Origin: DATJIG01 sp050260515
GTDB lineage: Bacteria > Pseudomonadota > Alphaproteobacteria > SMXQ01
Direction of reading: 5' to 3'
Length of the DNA stretch: 64,000 nt
Assembly: GCA_050260515.1 (NCBI GenBank)
Contig: JBLNCI010000040.1
Span: 57,135-121,134 of the forward strand
Both the position numbers and the translations under genes were made by a program. Below the pieces are notes generated by a model. That model saw only the letters and a list, made by a program, of their open reading frames with translations, did no database searches and was not told where the DNA came from. The stretch's first letter is position 1. The number at the start of each line of letters is the position of its first letter. Of this stretch, positions 1 to 9,197 are shown piece after piece.

Positions 1-631
1 AGAGCGCGACGATGACCGCGAGCGGCGCGATGCCGAACACGCCGAGCAGGATCACGAAGCCCGCGAACACGTGCAGCATCGTGTGGCCCGCCATCATGTT
101 GGCGAACAGTCGCAGCGCCAGGGTCACCGGGCGCGCGAGGTAGGAGATGACCTCGATCGGCACCAGCAGCGGCGCCATGTAGAGCGGCGTGTCCGGGGGC
201 AGGAAGTAGCTGAAGAACTTGACGCCGTGCTTGGCCAGCGCGACCAGCGTCACACCGAGGAAGACGACGGCGGCCAGCGCGAACGTCACGACGATGTGGC
301 TGGTGACCGCGAACGCGCCCGGGACGAGGCCGATCAGGTTCGCGAACAGGATGAACATGAACAGCGTGAACACGAACGGGAAGAACGGCCGTGCGTCGTG
401 CCCCGCGTTGTCGCGAATCATGCCCGAGACGAATTCGTAGAGGATCTCCGACATCGACTGCCAGCGGCCGGGAACCAGCGCCGCCTTGCGCATGCCGAGG
501 ACGAGGAACGCGGTCACGCCGAGGACGGCGACCGCCATGTAGAGGGAGGAGTTGGTGAAGGAGGCGTTCACCCCGCCGACCTGGATCGGAGCGAGGGTGT
601 GGATCTCGAATTGCTCAAGCGGCGACGCCAC
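1..631 (-). CDS. atpB: ATP synthase F0 subunit a (partial, runs off window)
   Basis: Membrane subunit a of F1Fo ATP synthase, which forms the proton half-channels next to the c-ring. The reading frame starts at a GTG at 631 (MASPLEQF...) with an AGGGGG ribosome site 7 nt upstream, and stays open to the window edge, so the C-terminus is missing. Visible family signatures are the N-terminal region ending at SMSEILYEFV, repeated hydrophobic segments, and the conserved helix with LALRLFANMMAGH, which carries the essential arginine. It lies directly downstream of atpI on the same strand, the usual alphaproteobacterial order. Identification is firm; only the 3' end is unseen. Confidence 0.95.
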   Translation of the reverse strand, partial: MASPLEQFEIHTLAPIQVGGVNASFTNSSLYMAVAVLGVTAFLVLGMRKAALVPGRWQSMSEILYEFVSGMIRDNAGHDARPFFPFVFTLFMFILFANLIGLVPGAFAVTSHIVVTFALAAVVFLGVTLVALAKHGVKFFSYFLPPDTPLYMAPLLVPIEVISYLARPVTLALRLFANMMAGHTMLHVFAGFVILLGVFGIAPLAVIVAL

Positions 632-667
632 GCGCGTTCCCCCTAAGGGTCTGTCGTTTCGCACGGC

Positions 668-1021
668 CTAGCGGCCGTCCGTCTCCTCGTCCTTCTCGAC
701 GACCGGGCGATAGCCGGGGCCCGCGCCGATCCCCGACACCGCGCGCCAGACGTTGAGAACGCCGGCGGCCGCGCCGAGGAAGAAGAACACCACCATCAGC
801 CACGGCTTGGTGCCGAGCCAGCGATCGAGGAACCACCCGATGCCGACACCGACCGCCAGAGCCGAGACCAGCTCGATACCGACGCGGAACGCGAGGCCAA
901 GACCGCTCATCGGCTGCCCGCCGCTCCTCTTGCCGCCGCCGGTCCGGGAATCGACCCGGTCCTGAGCGGCCCGCAAGCGGGCGTCGAGGTCCTCCAGGGA
1001 GGGCGGTTTGCGCTCGTCCAT
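668..1021 (-). CDS. atpI: AtpI family protein, F0 assembly factor
   Basis: A 117-residue protein with a charged N-terminal half (MDERKPPSLEDLDARL) and two transmembrane helices at about residues 44-66 and 72-93. This matches the AtpI / F0F1-ATPase accessory family implicated in c-ring assembly and Mg2+ handling. It precedes atpB by 36 bp on the same strand and is probably the first gene of the atp operon. Conserved features visible are the GIG-WFLDRW loop after helix 1 and a GxAxGxxN-like end of helix 2. The start is the ATG at 1021. Confidence 0.88.
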   Translation of the reverse strand: MDERKPPSLEDLDARLRAAQDRVDSRTGGGKRSGGQPMSGLGLAFRVGIELVSALAVGVGIGWFLDRWLGTKPWLMVVFFFLGAAAGVLNVWRAVSGIGAGPGYRPVVEKDEETDGR

Positions 1022-1221
1022 GGGAAGGGTTACGCCGTAAGCGCGTGGCCGGAAGGGCCGCGCCGGAAAGCGCGCGCACCTTATAAAGCGGCCCCCCGGG
1101 TGTCAAGGCCGAACGGCGCCTGTGAGGGCGCCGAGAACGCCGGAAAATCAGGGGTTTCCGTGCTCCGCATCGGGCAGCGAAGCGGTCCCGCTTTGGGTAG
1201 GTTCACCGATCGCGAATCATG

Positions 1222-1252
1222 AAAAAACCCCGGGGGCGCGCCCCCGGGGTTT
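1222..1252 (-). terminator. Rho-independent terminator of smc
   Basis: Perfect 14-bp inverted repeat (1225-1238 / 1239-1252), followed on the minus strand by TTTTTT. It sits 25 bp beyond the smc stop codon. Confidence 0.85.
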
Positions 1253-1276
1253 CTCGGCTCGTCGGTGGCGCCCGCC

Positions 1277-4200
1277 TTACGCGATCGCGCGCAGCCGGGT
1301 CACGCCCTGGAGGTCGACCGACACCAACTGCGACACGCCGCGCTCCGGCATGGTGACGCCGTAGAGGCGGTCCATGCGGGCCATCGTGATGCGGTGGTGG
1401 GTGACGATCAGGAAGCGGGTCTTGGTGATGTTGCCGATCTCCTCGATCAGGTTGCAGAAGCGACCGATGTTGGAGTCGTCGAGCGGAGCGTCCACCTCGT
1501 CCAGCACGCAGATCGGCGCCGGGTTGGTGAGGAACACGGCGAACAGCAGCGCCGTCGTGGTCAGGGCCTTCTCGCCGCCCGAAAGCAGCGACAGGACCTG
1601 CAGCTTCTTGCCCGGCGGGCTCGCCATGATCTCGAGCCCGGCCTCGAGCGGATCCTCGGCTTCCGTGAGTTCGAGATGCGCGCGCCCGCCGCCGAACAGC
1701 CGCGTGAACAGGGTCTGGAAGTGGCCGTTCACCTTCTCGAACGCGGCGAGGAAGCGCTCGCGGCCCTCGCGATTGAGCTCGTTGATGCCGTGGCGCAGAC
1801 GGGCGATCGCGGCGACGAGATCGTCGCGCTCCGTCGTCATGCCGGCGATCTGCTCGTTGAGCTCCTTGGCCTCCTCCTCGGCGCGCAGGTTCACCGGGCC
1901 CATGTTGTCGCGCTCGCGGGTCAGGCGATTGAGCCGCGCCTCGGCCTCGGGCAGCGCCTCGATCTCCTCCTCGGTCTTTTCGGCGACCGCCAGCAGCTCG
2001 GTCGGCAGGCACGCGACGCGCTCGGCGACACGTTCCTCGACCTGCGCCAGGGTCTGCGTCGCCTGGGCGACGACGCCCTCGGTGCGGACGCGATCCTCGC
2101 GCACGTCGCGCAGCTCGCCGTCCACCTTCTTCAGAGCGGCGGCGGCCTCGTTCAGCGTCGCCTCGGCGGTGGCGAGCGCATCGGCGCGGGCCTGACGCTC
2201 GCGCGCGGCCTCGTCGATGCGATCACCCAGCGCATGGCGCTCGGTCATGATCTCGGCGGGACGCGCGGCGAGGCGGGCGCGCTCTTCCTCGGCCGAGGCG
2301 CGGCGGGATTCGAGCTCGTCGATCTGCGACTGGGCGTGGCTCTCGCGCTCCTGCCAACCGCTGCGCTCGGTGCCGATGTCGGCGATGCGCTGACGGCGGG
2401 CCGCCGCCTGGCGCAGCACCTCGTCGTGGGCGCGGGCAGCTTCCGCCTCGATGCCGTGGCGGCTCGACAGTTCCTCGCGGGCGCGCTCGGAGTCCTCGCG
2501 GCGGGCGGCGAGCGAGGACTCGTCGTCGGGGCCGGGCTGCGCGGCCTCGGCGGCGGCGACCGCCTCGTCGCGGTCGCCGGTGAGCTGAGCGATCAGCTCG
2601 CGGACGGTCTCGAGCTTGGTCGCGAGCTGCGCGGCCTTCTGCGCCACGTCGGCGTGGGTCTCGCGGGCGGAGCGCTCGTCGGCGTCGGCGCGGCGCACCG
2701 CGTCCCGCGCGGAGCTGGTCGCGGCGTCGGCCGCCTGCTGGCGCTCGCGGGCCGCGACGCGCACCGCATTGACGGTATCGGTCGCCGCCTGCTGACGCTG
2801 ACGGACCTCGGCGCGCACCGCGTTCATCGCATCGTCGGCGGCCTGCTCGCGTTCGCGCGCGGCGAGACGAACCGCGTTCACGACCTCGTCGGCGGCCTGC
2901 TCGCGTTCGCGCGCGGCGAGACGAACCGCGTTGACGGCGTCGACCGCTTCCTGCTGGCGCTGACGCACGTCGGCGCGCACGGCGTTGACGGATTCGAGCG
3001 CCGCCTGCTGCTCTTCGCGGGCAGCCTCGCGCGCCGCGTTGACCGCGTCGGTGGCGGCCTGCTGACGTTCGCGTGCGGCTTCGCGCGCGGCACGCTCGGC
3101 CTCGGCGGCGGCCTGCTGACGCTCGCGCGCGGCCTCGACCGCGGCGCGCATCTCGGCCGAGTTGGCTTCCGCCGCCGCGATCAGCGGCGCGAGCTCGGCG
3201 AGACGGTTGCGCTGGCCGAGGCGCACGGCGGCGGCGGTCTGCGCGCCCGCGCTGACCGTGTAGCCGTCCCAGCGCCACAGCGCGCCGTCGCGCGACACCA
3301 GGCGCTGGCCGAGCTGGAGCTGCGGAGCGAGGGCCACGCCCTCGGCGGCGGTCTCGACGACGCCGATCTGCGACAGCCGGCGCGCGAGCGCCATCGGCGC
3401 GTGGGCGAAATCCGACAGCGGGCGGACGTCCCCGGGCAGCGGCGCCGACGCGTCGAACGGCGGCAGCGTGCGCCAGTGGATCGGCGCGGCCTCGTTGACC
3501 GGCGCGATCAGGTCGTCGCCCAGCGCGACGCCGAGCGCGGTCTCGTAGCCGGGCGTGACGCTGACATGGTCGATCAGCGGCTCGTAGCCCTCGCCCTCGC
3601 TGTGGGCGAGGAGGTTGCGCAGCGCCGAATCCTCGGCGGTGAACTTGGCCAGCATCGCGTCGGTGGCCTGCGCCTCCTCGGCGCGACGGCGGGCTTCGGC
3701 ATCGACACGCTCGCGATCGGACTCGGCGGCGGCGATCTGCTGGCGCACGGCTTCGGCGACGCGCTGCGCGTCGGCCTCGGCCGCCGCGATCCGCTCGCGC
3801 GCCGTCTCGGCGACGCGCTGGGCGTCGGCCTCGGCCGCCGCGATCTTCTGGGTCTCGGCCTCGGCGAATCGCTGTGCGTCGGCTTCGGCCGCGGCGATCT
3901 TCTGGGTTTCGGCCTCGGCCACCTGCTGCGCGTCGGCTTCGGCCGCGGCGATCGCGCGCGCCTGCTCCTCGGCGACACGCTGCGCCTCGGCCTCGGCGGC
4001 GGCAAGCTGCTCGCGGCCCGCCTCGGCGATGCGCTGCGCTTCGGCCTCGGCGGCAGCGAGCTCTTCGCGCGACGCTTCGGCGATCCGTTGCGCCTCGGCC
4101 TCGGCGGCGGCAAGCTCCGCGCGCGCCGCTTCCGCCTGCTGCCGGGCGTCGGCGAGCCGCGCCTCGGCGGCCTCGATCTCGGCGCGGTCGGCGACGGCGA

Positions 4201-5491
4201 TCTCGAGCCGTTCGGCCTCGGCCTCGGCGTCGCGCAGGCGCTCGTTCAGGCGCTCGGCGCGGGCCTCGGCCTCGGCGCGACGACGGGCGAGCTCGGCGAG
4301 GCGCGCTTCGGCCGCGGCCACCTCGGCGGTGAGCCGGGCAAGGGTTTCCTCGGCCGCGACGCGCTCGGCGGTCGCCTGGTCGAGGGCGCGGCGCGCCGCG
4401 TCCTCCGCCTCGTCCTCGGCGAGCTGCTCAGAGGCGATGCGCTCGGCTTCCTCATCGAGGCGGGCGATGGCGGACGCCGCGTCTTCGGCGCGGATGCGCT
4501 CGCGCTCGGTATCGCCGGCGATCTGCGCCAGACGTTGGCTGAGCTGCGCCTCGGCGGCGCGGACGCGCTCTTCCTCGCGGTCGAGTTCCTCGCTCGCGAG
4601 CTTCAGGCGCTGCAGCCTGGCGGCCGCCTCGGCCTCGGCTTCGCGGAGCGGCGGCAGCGCGGCGGCGGCTTCGGCCTCGCGCGTCGTCGCCGACGCGACC
4701 TCGGTGGTGAGGCGCGCGACCTCGGCCTCGAGCGCCGTCAGGCGCTCGGTCGAGTCGCGGAGCTGCGCGACCGCCGCGGTGTAGCGGTGATGCAGGACCT
4801 GCGCCTCGGCACGGCGGATGTGGTCGGAGAGGTTGCGGTAGCGCGACGCCTGGCGGGCCTGCTTCTTGAGCGTCTGGAGCTGGGCTTCGAGGGTGCGGAT
4901 CACGTCCTCGAGGCGGGTGAGGTTGGCCTCGGCGGCCTTCAACCTGAGCTCCGCCTCGTGACGGCGCGAGTAGAGGCCGGTGATGCCCGCGGCCTCCTCG
5001 AGGATGGCGCGGCGCTCCGACGGCTTCGCCGCGATCAGCGCGCCGATCTGGCCCTGGCTGACGATGGCGGTCGAGCGTGCGCCGGTCGCGGCGTCGGCGA
5101 ACAGCGTCTGGACGTCGCGCAGCCGCGACTCGGCGCCGTTGACCTTGTAGGCGGTGCCGGAGCCGCGCTCGATCCGGCGGATGATCTCGATCTCGTCCTG
5201 GTCGTTGAACTGCGCCGGCGCCTTGCGATCGTTGTTGTCCATAACGATGCCGACTTCGGCGATGTTGCGCGGCGGCCGGTTCTGCGTGCCGGCGAAGATG
5301 ATGTCGTCCATCTCCGCGCCGCGGAGCTGACGCGCCGAGTGTTCGCCCATCGCCCAGCGCAGCGCGTCGATCAGGTTGGACTTGCCGCAGCCGTTGGGAC
5401 CGACGATCCCGGTGAGGCCCGGTTCGATGATGAGCTCGGTGGTGTCGACGAAGGACTTGAAGCCGGAAAGTCGAAGCTTGGAGAACTGCAC
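1277..5491 (-). CDS. smc: Chromosome segregation protein SMC with extended coiled-coil arms
   Basis: Condensin ATPase that organises and segregates the chromosome. Residues 31-39 are the Walker A loop (GPNGCGKSN). The C-terminal head has the signature LLSGGEKALTTTAL and a Walker B with CVLDEVDAPLDDSN. The hinge lies at about residues 603-782. At 1404 residues it is well above the roughly 1150-1170 usual for the family. The excess is explained by two blocks of eight 18-residue repeats, residues 459-602 on the outgoing arm and 783-926 on the returning arm. The 3' end of the dsbA-like gene is only 5 bp upstream, so the two are probably co-transcribed. A strong terminator follows. Function is certain; the mechanical effect of the longer arms is inference. 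Confidence 0.96.
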   Translation of the reverse strand: MQFSKLRLSGFKSFVDTTELIIEPGLTGIVGPNGCGKSNLIDALRWAMGEHSARQLRGAEMDDIIFAGTQNRPPRNIAEVGIVMDNNDRKAPAQFNDQDEIEIIRRIERGSGTAYKVNGAESRLRDVQTLFADAATGARSTAIVSQGQIGALIAAKPSERRAILEEAAGITGLYSRRHEAELRLKAAEANLTRLEDVIRTLEAQLQTLKKQARQASRYRNLSDHIRRAEAQVLHHRYTAAVAQLRDSTERLTALEAEVARLTTEVASATTREAEAAAALPPLREAEAEAAARLQRLKLASEELDREEERVRAAEAQLSQRLAQIAGDTERERIRAEDAASAIARLDEEAERIASEQLAEDEAEDAARRALDQATAERVAAEETLARLTAEVAAAEARLAELARRRAEAEARAERLNERLRDAEAEAERLEIAVADRAEIEAAEARLADARQQAEAARAELAAAEAEAQRIAEASREELAAAEAEAQRIAEAGREQLAAAEAEAQRVAEEQARAIAAAEADAQQVAEAETQKIAAAEADAQRFAEAETQKIAAAEADAQRVAETARERIAAAEADAQRVAEAVRQQIAAAESDRERVDAEARRRAEEAQATDAMLAKFTAEDSALRNLLAHSEGEGYEPLIDHVSVTPGYETALGVALGDDLIAPVNEAAPIHWRTLPPFDASAPLPGDVRPLSDFAHAPMALARRLSQIGVVETAAEGVALAPQLQLGQRLVSRDGALWRWDGYTVSAGAQTAAAVRLGQRNRLAELAPLIAAAEANSAEMRAAVEAARERQQAAAEAERAAREAARERQQAATDAVNAAREAAREEQQAALESVNAVRADVRQRQQEAVDAVNAVRLAAREREQAADEVVNAVRLAAREREQAADDAMNAVRAEVRQRQQAATDTVNAVRVAARERQQAADAATSSARDAVRRADADERSARETHADVAQKAAQLATKLETVRELIAQLTGDRDEAVAAAEAAQPGPDDESSLAARREDSERAREELSSRHGIEAEAARAHDEVLRQAAARRQRIADIGTERSGWQERESHAQSQIDELESRRASAEEERARLAARPAEIMTERHALGDRIDEAARERQARADALATAEATLNEAAAALKKVDGELRDVREDRVRTEGVVAQATQTLAQVEERVAERVACLPTELLAVAEKTEEEIEALPEAEARLNRLTRERDNMGPVNLRAEEEAKELNEQIAGMTTERDDLVAAIARLRHGINELNREGRERFLAAFEKVNGHFQTLFTRLFGGGRAHLELTEAEDPLEAGLEIMASPPGKKLQVLSLLSGGEKALTTTALLFAVFLTNPAPICVLDEVDAPLDDSNIGRFCNLIEEIGNITKTRFLIVTHHRITMARMDRLYGVTMPERGVSQLVSVDLQGVTRLRAIA
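2714..3145 (-). repeat. Eight 54-bp tandem repeats in smc, returning coiled-coil arm
   Basis: Codes residues 783-926 of SMC as eight 18-residue units of the form AVRxAARERQQAADxxVN, each beginning with a small residue pair and an arginine. Units five and six (about 2840-2950) are almost identical at the DNA level, which points to recent unequal duplication. Degenerate flanking units may extend the block. Confidence 0.9.
3686..4117 (-). repeat. Eight 54-bp tandem repeats in smc, outgoing coiled-coil arm
   Basis: Codes residues 459-602 of SMC as eight 18-residue units of the form xIAAAEADAQRVAEAxxx; the eighth is degenerate (ESDRERVD). It has the same unit length and copy number as the block on the other arm, at the mirror position relative to the hinge. 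Confidence 0.9.
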
Positions 5492-5496
5492 GTCGG

Positions 5497-6195
5497 TTAC
5501 CGCGCTGGCGTGGATGAAGAGGTGGACGAGGGCGACACGGCGGCGCCGGAGGCCGCCTCCTCGACGAGCTTGGTGAACTCAGGCGCCTCGTAGGCGCCGA
5601 CGACGAGCTGGCCGTTGATCAGGAAGCTCGGCGTGCTCTTGATGTCGTAGGTCTGCTCGGCGTCGGTGCGGCTCTGCACGACGGCATTGAGCGCGTCCTG
5701 GTTCTCGATGCAGGCATTGAACTGCTCCTCGCTCATGCCGGCCTGGGCGACGATCGACTGCAGCGCCGAGCGCGGGTCCTGCGATGCGGCCCACTGCATC
5801 TGGCGCGAAAACAGGAGGTCGATCATCCCGAACGCGCGGTCGTTGCCGACGCAGCGCACCAGCATGGCGGCGCGCAGCGCGAGCCCGTCGAGCGGGAAGT
5901 CGCGGAAGACGAGGCGCGCCTTGCCGGTGTCGATCAGCGTCGACTTAACCTGCGGCAGGACGTCGACGGCGAAATGGGCGCAGTGCGGGCAGGTCATCGA
6001 GGCGTACTCGATGATCGTGACCGGCGCGTCGGCGCTGCCCATCACCCGGTCGTCGGGCTTGACCTCGAACGGCCGCGGGCCGTCGGAGGCGCTCGCCCCG
6101 GGGGTCGCCTTGGACGCGGGCTGCCACTCGCGGTAGGCGACGAACGCGATCGCCGCGACGGCGAGAACCAGCAATCCTAACAATATCTTCCGCAT
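5497..6195 (-). CDS. DsbA-family thiol:disulfide interchange protein
   Basis: Secreted or membrane-anchored thioredoxin-fold protein of 232 residues. An N-terminal hydrophobic segment (MRKILLGLLVLAVAAIAF) is followed by a Ser/Pro/Ala linker and a DsbA-like domain with the active site CPHC at residues 69-72 and the cis-proline motif STPSFLING. It is expected to oxidise or isomerise periplasmic disulfides. The ATG at 6195 was chosen because it gives the signal anchor and has an AGAGGG site in front. An upstream in-frame start would add 17 uncharacteristic residues. The serine/threonine-rich tail is probably disordered. The smc start follows after 5 bp. Confidence 0.9.
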   Translation of the reverse strand: MRKILLGLLVLAVAAIAFVAYREWQPASKATPGASASDGPRPFEVKPDDRVMGSADAPVTIIEYASMTCPHCAHFAVDVLPQVKSTLIDTGKARLVFRDFPLDGLALRAAMLVRCVGNDRAFGMIDLLFSRQMQWAASQDPRSALQSIVAQAGMSEEQFNACIENQDALNAVVQSRTDAEQTYDIKSTPSFLINGQLVVGAYEAPEFTKLVEEAASGAAVSPSSTSSSTPAR

Positions 6196-6276
6196 GGAAC
6201 CCTCTGGCCATACTACGTATAGCGCTTGGCGGCCGCTACCGTCCACGATTCCGCAGCCCGCCGCAAGGCTCGAATT

Positions 6277-6813
6277 TCACTTATCCCCAAACGTTTTCGC
6301 ACGGTTCGAGGGCGGAGCGGAGCGCGCCGCGGCCGTGGTCTTGAGCGCCTCGGCGAGGCGCTCGAGCGCCGCCCTGACCCCCTCGTCGGCGACGTCGGCG
6401 ATGGCCGCGAGGGTCGTGTCGTCGGGGGGCGGCGGGGCGGGGGTGGTGGGGCGCTGCTGCGGCGGCGACTGCGGCATCGTCCCCGGCAGGATCTTGAGCT
6501 GGGCGACCGCCGGATAGCCGAAGTGCACGTTGACCCGTTCGATGATCTGCGGCGCGAGATGCTGGACCTCGGGACCGAATGCCGGCGCGACGCGCACCAT
6601 CAGCGTCCCGTGGTCCCGGCGGTCGCGCTCGAACGCGAGGCGCTCCGGGGTTGCGATCGACGCGAGATGCGCGCCGACGATGGCGCCCCAGTCGGTGATG
6701 ATCGCGCCTTCGGCGAAGCCGCGTTTCTTGAACAGCGGGCGGGCGATTCGCGCGACCGCCGACGCGGCGGTGGCGAGTCCGCGCCGGGCATCCTTGTCCT
6801 TGGGGTCCGCCAT
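6277..6813 (-). CDS. dciA: DciA (DUF721) family helicase-loader protein
   Basis: A 178-residue protein of the DUF721/DciA family. In bacteria lacking DnaC, DciA assists loading of the replicative helicase DnaB. The N-terminal half has the family pattern ARPLFKKRGFAEGAIITDW, then GAHLASIATPERL and the segment ending QIIERVNVHFGYPAVAQLKI. A proline-rich linker (about residues 117-137) and a helical tail follow. The ATG at 6813 is preceded by GGAAAG; longer in-frame starts run antisense through mutY and were rejected. It is divergent from mutY with 70 bp between start codons, a gene pair common in alphaproteobacteria. Confidence 0.85.
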   Translation of the reverse strand: MADPKDKDARRGLATAASAVARIARPLFKKRGFAEGAIITDWGAIVGAHLASIATPERLAFERDRRDHGTLMVRVAPAFGPEVQHLAPQIIERVNVHFGYPAVAQLKILPGTMPQSPPQQRPTTPAPPPPDDTTLAAIADVADEGVRAALERLAEALKTTAAARSAPPSNRAKTFGDK

Positions 6814-6883
6814 CGTGGGATCGCTTTCCTTTGGGCGCGCTTTTCGCCCCGCGCCGCGAGCCCGCATGCTAACTGTCGGGCCG

Positions 6884-8035
6884 ATGAACGGCAAACCACA
6901 GGCGCTCACGTCTTCGGCACCGCGGCGGCGCGAGGCCGTGGAAGCGACTCGCCCGGCCTCGGTGGCCACGCGTCTGCTCGCCTGGTACGACCGCCACCGG
7001 CGCGTCCTGCCGTGGCGCGCGCCGTCCGGACAGCGGCCGGACCCGTACCGGGTGTGGATCTCCGAGATCATGCTGCAGCAGACGACGGTCGCTGCGGCCG
7101 GCCCGTATTTCCAGCGCTTCCTCGCGCGGTTCCCGACCGTCGCGGCCCTGGCGTCGGCTCCGGTCGAGGACGTGATGACGGCGTGGAGCGGGCTCGGCTA
7201 CTACGCCCGCGCGCGCAACCTCCACAAGGCGGCGCAGGCGATCGTCGTGGAATTCGGCGGCACGCTGCCCGACACCGAACAGGCGCTGCTCTCGTTGCCC
7301 GGCATCGGTCCCTACACCGCGGGCGCGATCGCGGCGATCGCCTTTGACCGGCCGGCGGCGGCGGTCGACGGGAATGCGGAACGGGTCATCGCGCGCCTGT
7401 TCGCGATCACGGAGCCGTTGCCCGGCGCGAAGGTCGCGATCCGCGCACGCGCGTCCGAGCTGGTGCCGGAGAGCCGCCCCGGCGACTTCGCCCAGGCGCT
7501 GATGGATCTGGGCTCCGGCATCTGCACGCCGGTCACGCCGAAGTGCGTGCTGTGCCCGCTCGCGGACGGGTGCGAGGCGCGGGCGCGCGGCATCGCCGAG
7601 ACGCTGCCGGCGCGCGCCGCGAAAGCCGAGCGCCCGACGCGGCGCGGCATCGCCTTCTGGATCACCGATGGAAAGAGCGGCGCGAAGGGCCGCGTGCTGC
7701 TGCGGCGCAGGCCGCCCTCGGGACTCCTCGGCGGGATGATGGAAGTGCCGTCGAGCGTCTGGGGCGAGGGGCGGCTCGATCGCGCGGCGGCGCTCGGCGA
7801 TGCGCCGCTCGCTCTCGAGTACCGCGAGCTGAAGCCGCGCGTGCGGCACGTGTTCAGCCACTTCGCGCTGGAGCTCGTGGTGGTGACGGGGAAGGCGACG
7901 GCGTCGCAGGCGCGGAAAATCGCCAAGGCGCCCTATCGCTGGTGCGCGATCGACGATCTCGGCGAAGAGGCGCTGCCGTCGGTGATGGCGAAGGTGGTCG
8001 CGGCGGCGCTCGGCGCGCCGCGCAAGAAGCGCTAG
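6884..8035 (+). CDS. mutY: Adenine DNA glycosylase MutY
   Basis: Removes adenine mispaired with 8-oxoguanine in base excision repair. The catalytic glutamate is in WISEIMLQQT (about E61). The helix-hairpin-helix LPGIGPYTAG lies at 138-147, with the catalytic aspartate in VDGN (D162). The [4Fe-4S] ligands C214, C221, C224 and C230 have the MutY/Nth spacing C-x6-C-x2-C-x5-C. The C-terminal third is the NUDIX-like 8-oxoG recognition domain, including the HVFSHF motif. An ATG at 6866 is an equally possible start. The stop overlaps that of the convergent ccrM gene by 2 bp. Confidence 0.95.
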   Translation: MNGKPQALTSSAPRRREAVEATRPASVATRLLAWYDRHRRVLPWRAPSGQRPDPYRVWISEIMLQQTTVAAAGPYFQRFLARFPTVAALASAPVEDVMTAWSGLGYYARARNLHKAAQAIVVEFGGTLPDTEQALLSLPGIGPYTAGAIAAIAFDRPAAAVDGNAERVIARLFAITEPLPGAKVAIRARASELVPESRPGDFAQALMDLGSGICTPVTPKCVLCPLADGCEARARGIAETLPARAAKAERPTRRGIAFWITDGKSGAKGRVLLRRRPPSGLLGGMMEVPSSVWGEGRLDRAAALGDAPLALEYRELKPRVRHVFSHFALELVVVTGKATASQARKIAKAPYRWCAIDDLGEEALPSVMAKVVAAALGAPRKKR

Positions 8036-9186
8036 ACCTCGCGGCCTTTCACGTACTTGACCGGAGCGTTCGTGACCAATCCCGCCTGGGCGAGCTCGGT
8101 GCGGAGCTGCTGGCGCAGCACATCGATGGCGATCTTCTTGCCATCGACCTCGAAGTGCCAGAACGTCCAGCCGTTGCAGGCGGACGCGCCCTGCACGTGG
8201 GCCCCGGCCTTGTGGATCGAGCCGGTGAAATCGGCGGTGACGAGCGTGCCGTCGGCGCGCACACGGGCGGTGTGGCGGCCGCGCTCGTCCGAGAGCACGT
8301 CGCCCGCATTGAGCAGGCCGCGCTCGACAACCCAGCCGAACGGGATGCGTGGCTCGGCGCGCGCCTCGCGCGCGACGGTGACCGCCGCCTCGTCGGTCGG
8401 CCAGGCGATCGCGTCGATGCGGGCGCGGGCGGCAGCGGCGTAGCGCGGATCGCGCTCGAGGCCGATGAAGCCGCGGCCGAGTTTCTTGGCGACCGCGCCC
8501 GTCGTGCCGGTGCCGAAGAAGGGATCGAGCACGACCTCGCCGGGCTTCGTGGTGGCGAGCAGGATGCGGTGCAGCAGCGCTTCGGGCTTCTGGGTCGGAT
8601 GGACCTTCTCGCCGTTCGCCTTCAGGCGCTCGGGTCCGGTGCAGATCGGCAGCACCCAGTCGGAGCGCATCTGGACGTCGTCGTTGAGCGCCTTCATCGC
8701 GGCGTAGTTGAACGTGTAGCGCGCGTCCTTCGACTTCGCCGCCCAGATCAGCGTCTCGTGGGCGTTGGTGAAGCGACGCCCGCGGAAGTTCGGCATCGGG
8801 TTGGTCTTGACCCAGGCGACGTCGTTGAGGATCCAGAACCCGAGGTCCTGCAGGATCGTGCCGACGCGGAAGATGTTGTGGTAGCTGCCGATCACCCACA
8901 GCGCGCCGTCGTCCTTGAGCGCGCGCCGCGCGGCCTTGAGCCAGCGCTCGGTGAAGCGGTCGTAGGCTTCGAAGTCGTCGAAGCGGTCCCAGGCGTCGTC
9001 GACGCCGTCGACGCGGCTCTGGTTCGGCCGGGTGAGCTCCCCCTTGAGCTGGAGGTTGTAGGGCGGGTCCGCGAACACGAGATCGACGGAGCCGGCGGCG
9101 AGGCAGTTCATGGCTTCGACGCAGTCGCCGACGAGGATTTCGGCGGGGCGGAGATCGGGGGTGTCGGCGAGGCTCGGCGGTGTCAT
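8032..9186 (-). CDS. ccrM: CcrM-type adenine-N6 DNA methyltransferase (GANTC)
   Basis: Orphan cell-cycle methyltransferase of 384 residues. The motif order is beta class: DPPY (residues 40-43), a target-recognition region, then the AdoMet-binding loop FGTGT (224-228). The C-terminal ~90 residues match the RAMA-type extension seen in CcrM proteins (GWVVERGLLNAGDVLSDERG, then GWTFWHFEVDG). Specificity for GANTC is inferred from the family. The ATG at 9186 is taken as start; a TTG at 9222 would add 12 residues. The 96-bp gap to rnhB holds five GANTC sites (separate entry), consistent with self-regulation. Confidence 0.93.
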   Translation of the reverse strand: MTPPSLADTPDLRPAEILVGDCVEAMNCLAAGSVDLVFADPPYNLQLKGELTRPNQSRVDGVDDAWDRFDDFEAYDRFTERWLKAARRALKDDGALWVIGSYHNIFRVGTILQDLGFWILNDVAWVKTNPMPNFRGRRFTNAHETLIWAAKSKDARYTFNYAAMKALNDDVQMRSDWVLPICTGPERLKANGEKVHPTQKPEALLHRILLATTKPGEVVLDPFFGTGTTGAVAKKLGRGFIGLERDPRYAAAARARIDAIAWPTDEAAVTVAREARAEPRIPFGWVVERGLLNAGDVLSDERGRHTARVRADGTLVTADFTGSIHKAGAHVQGASACNGWTFWHFEVDGKKIAIDVLRQQLRTELAQAGLVTNAPVKYVKGREV

Positions 9187-9197
9187 GCCCGCGATCC

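Noticed and set aside
1265..5593. A 1442-codon open frame on the plus strand opposite smc
   Set aside because: It mirrors the repetitive, GC3-rich smc sequence; its product is compositionally arginine/glycine/leucine-rich with no domain, whereas the minus frame encodes a complete SMC.
6530..6883. N-terminal extension of mutY upstream of 6866/6884
   Set aside because: It lies antisense within dciA and gives a non-conserved sequence; MutY begins just before the helix leading to the VLPWRAPSG motif.
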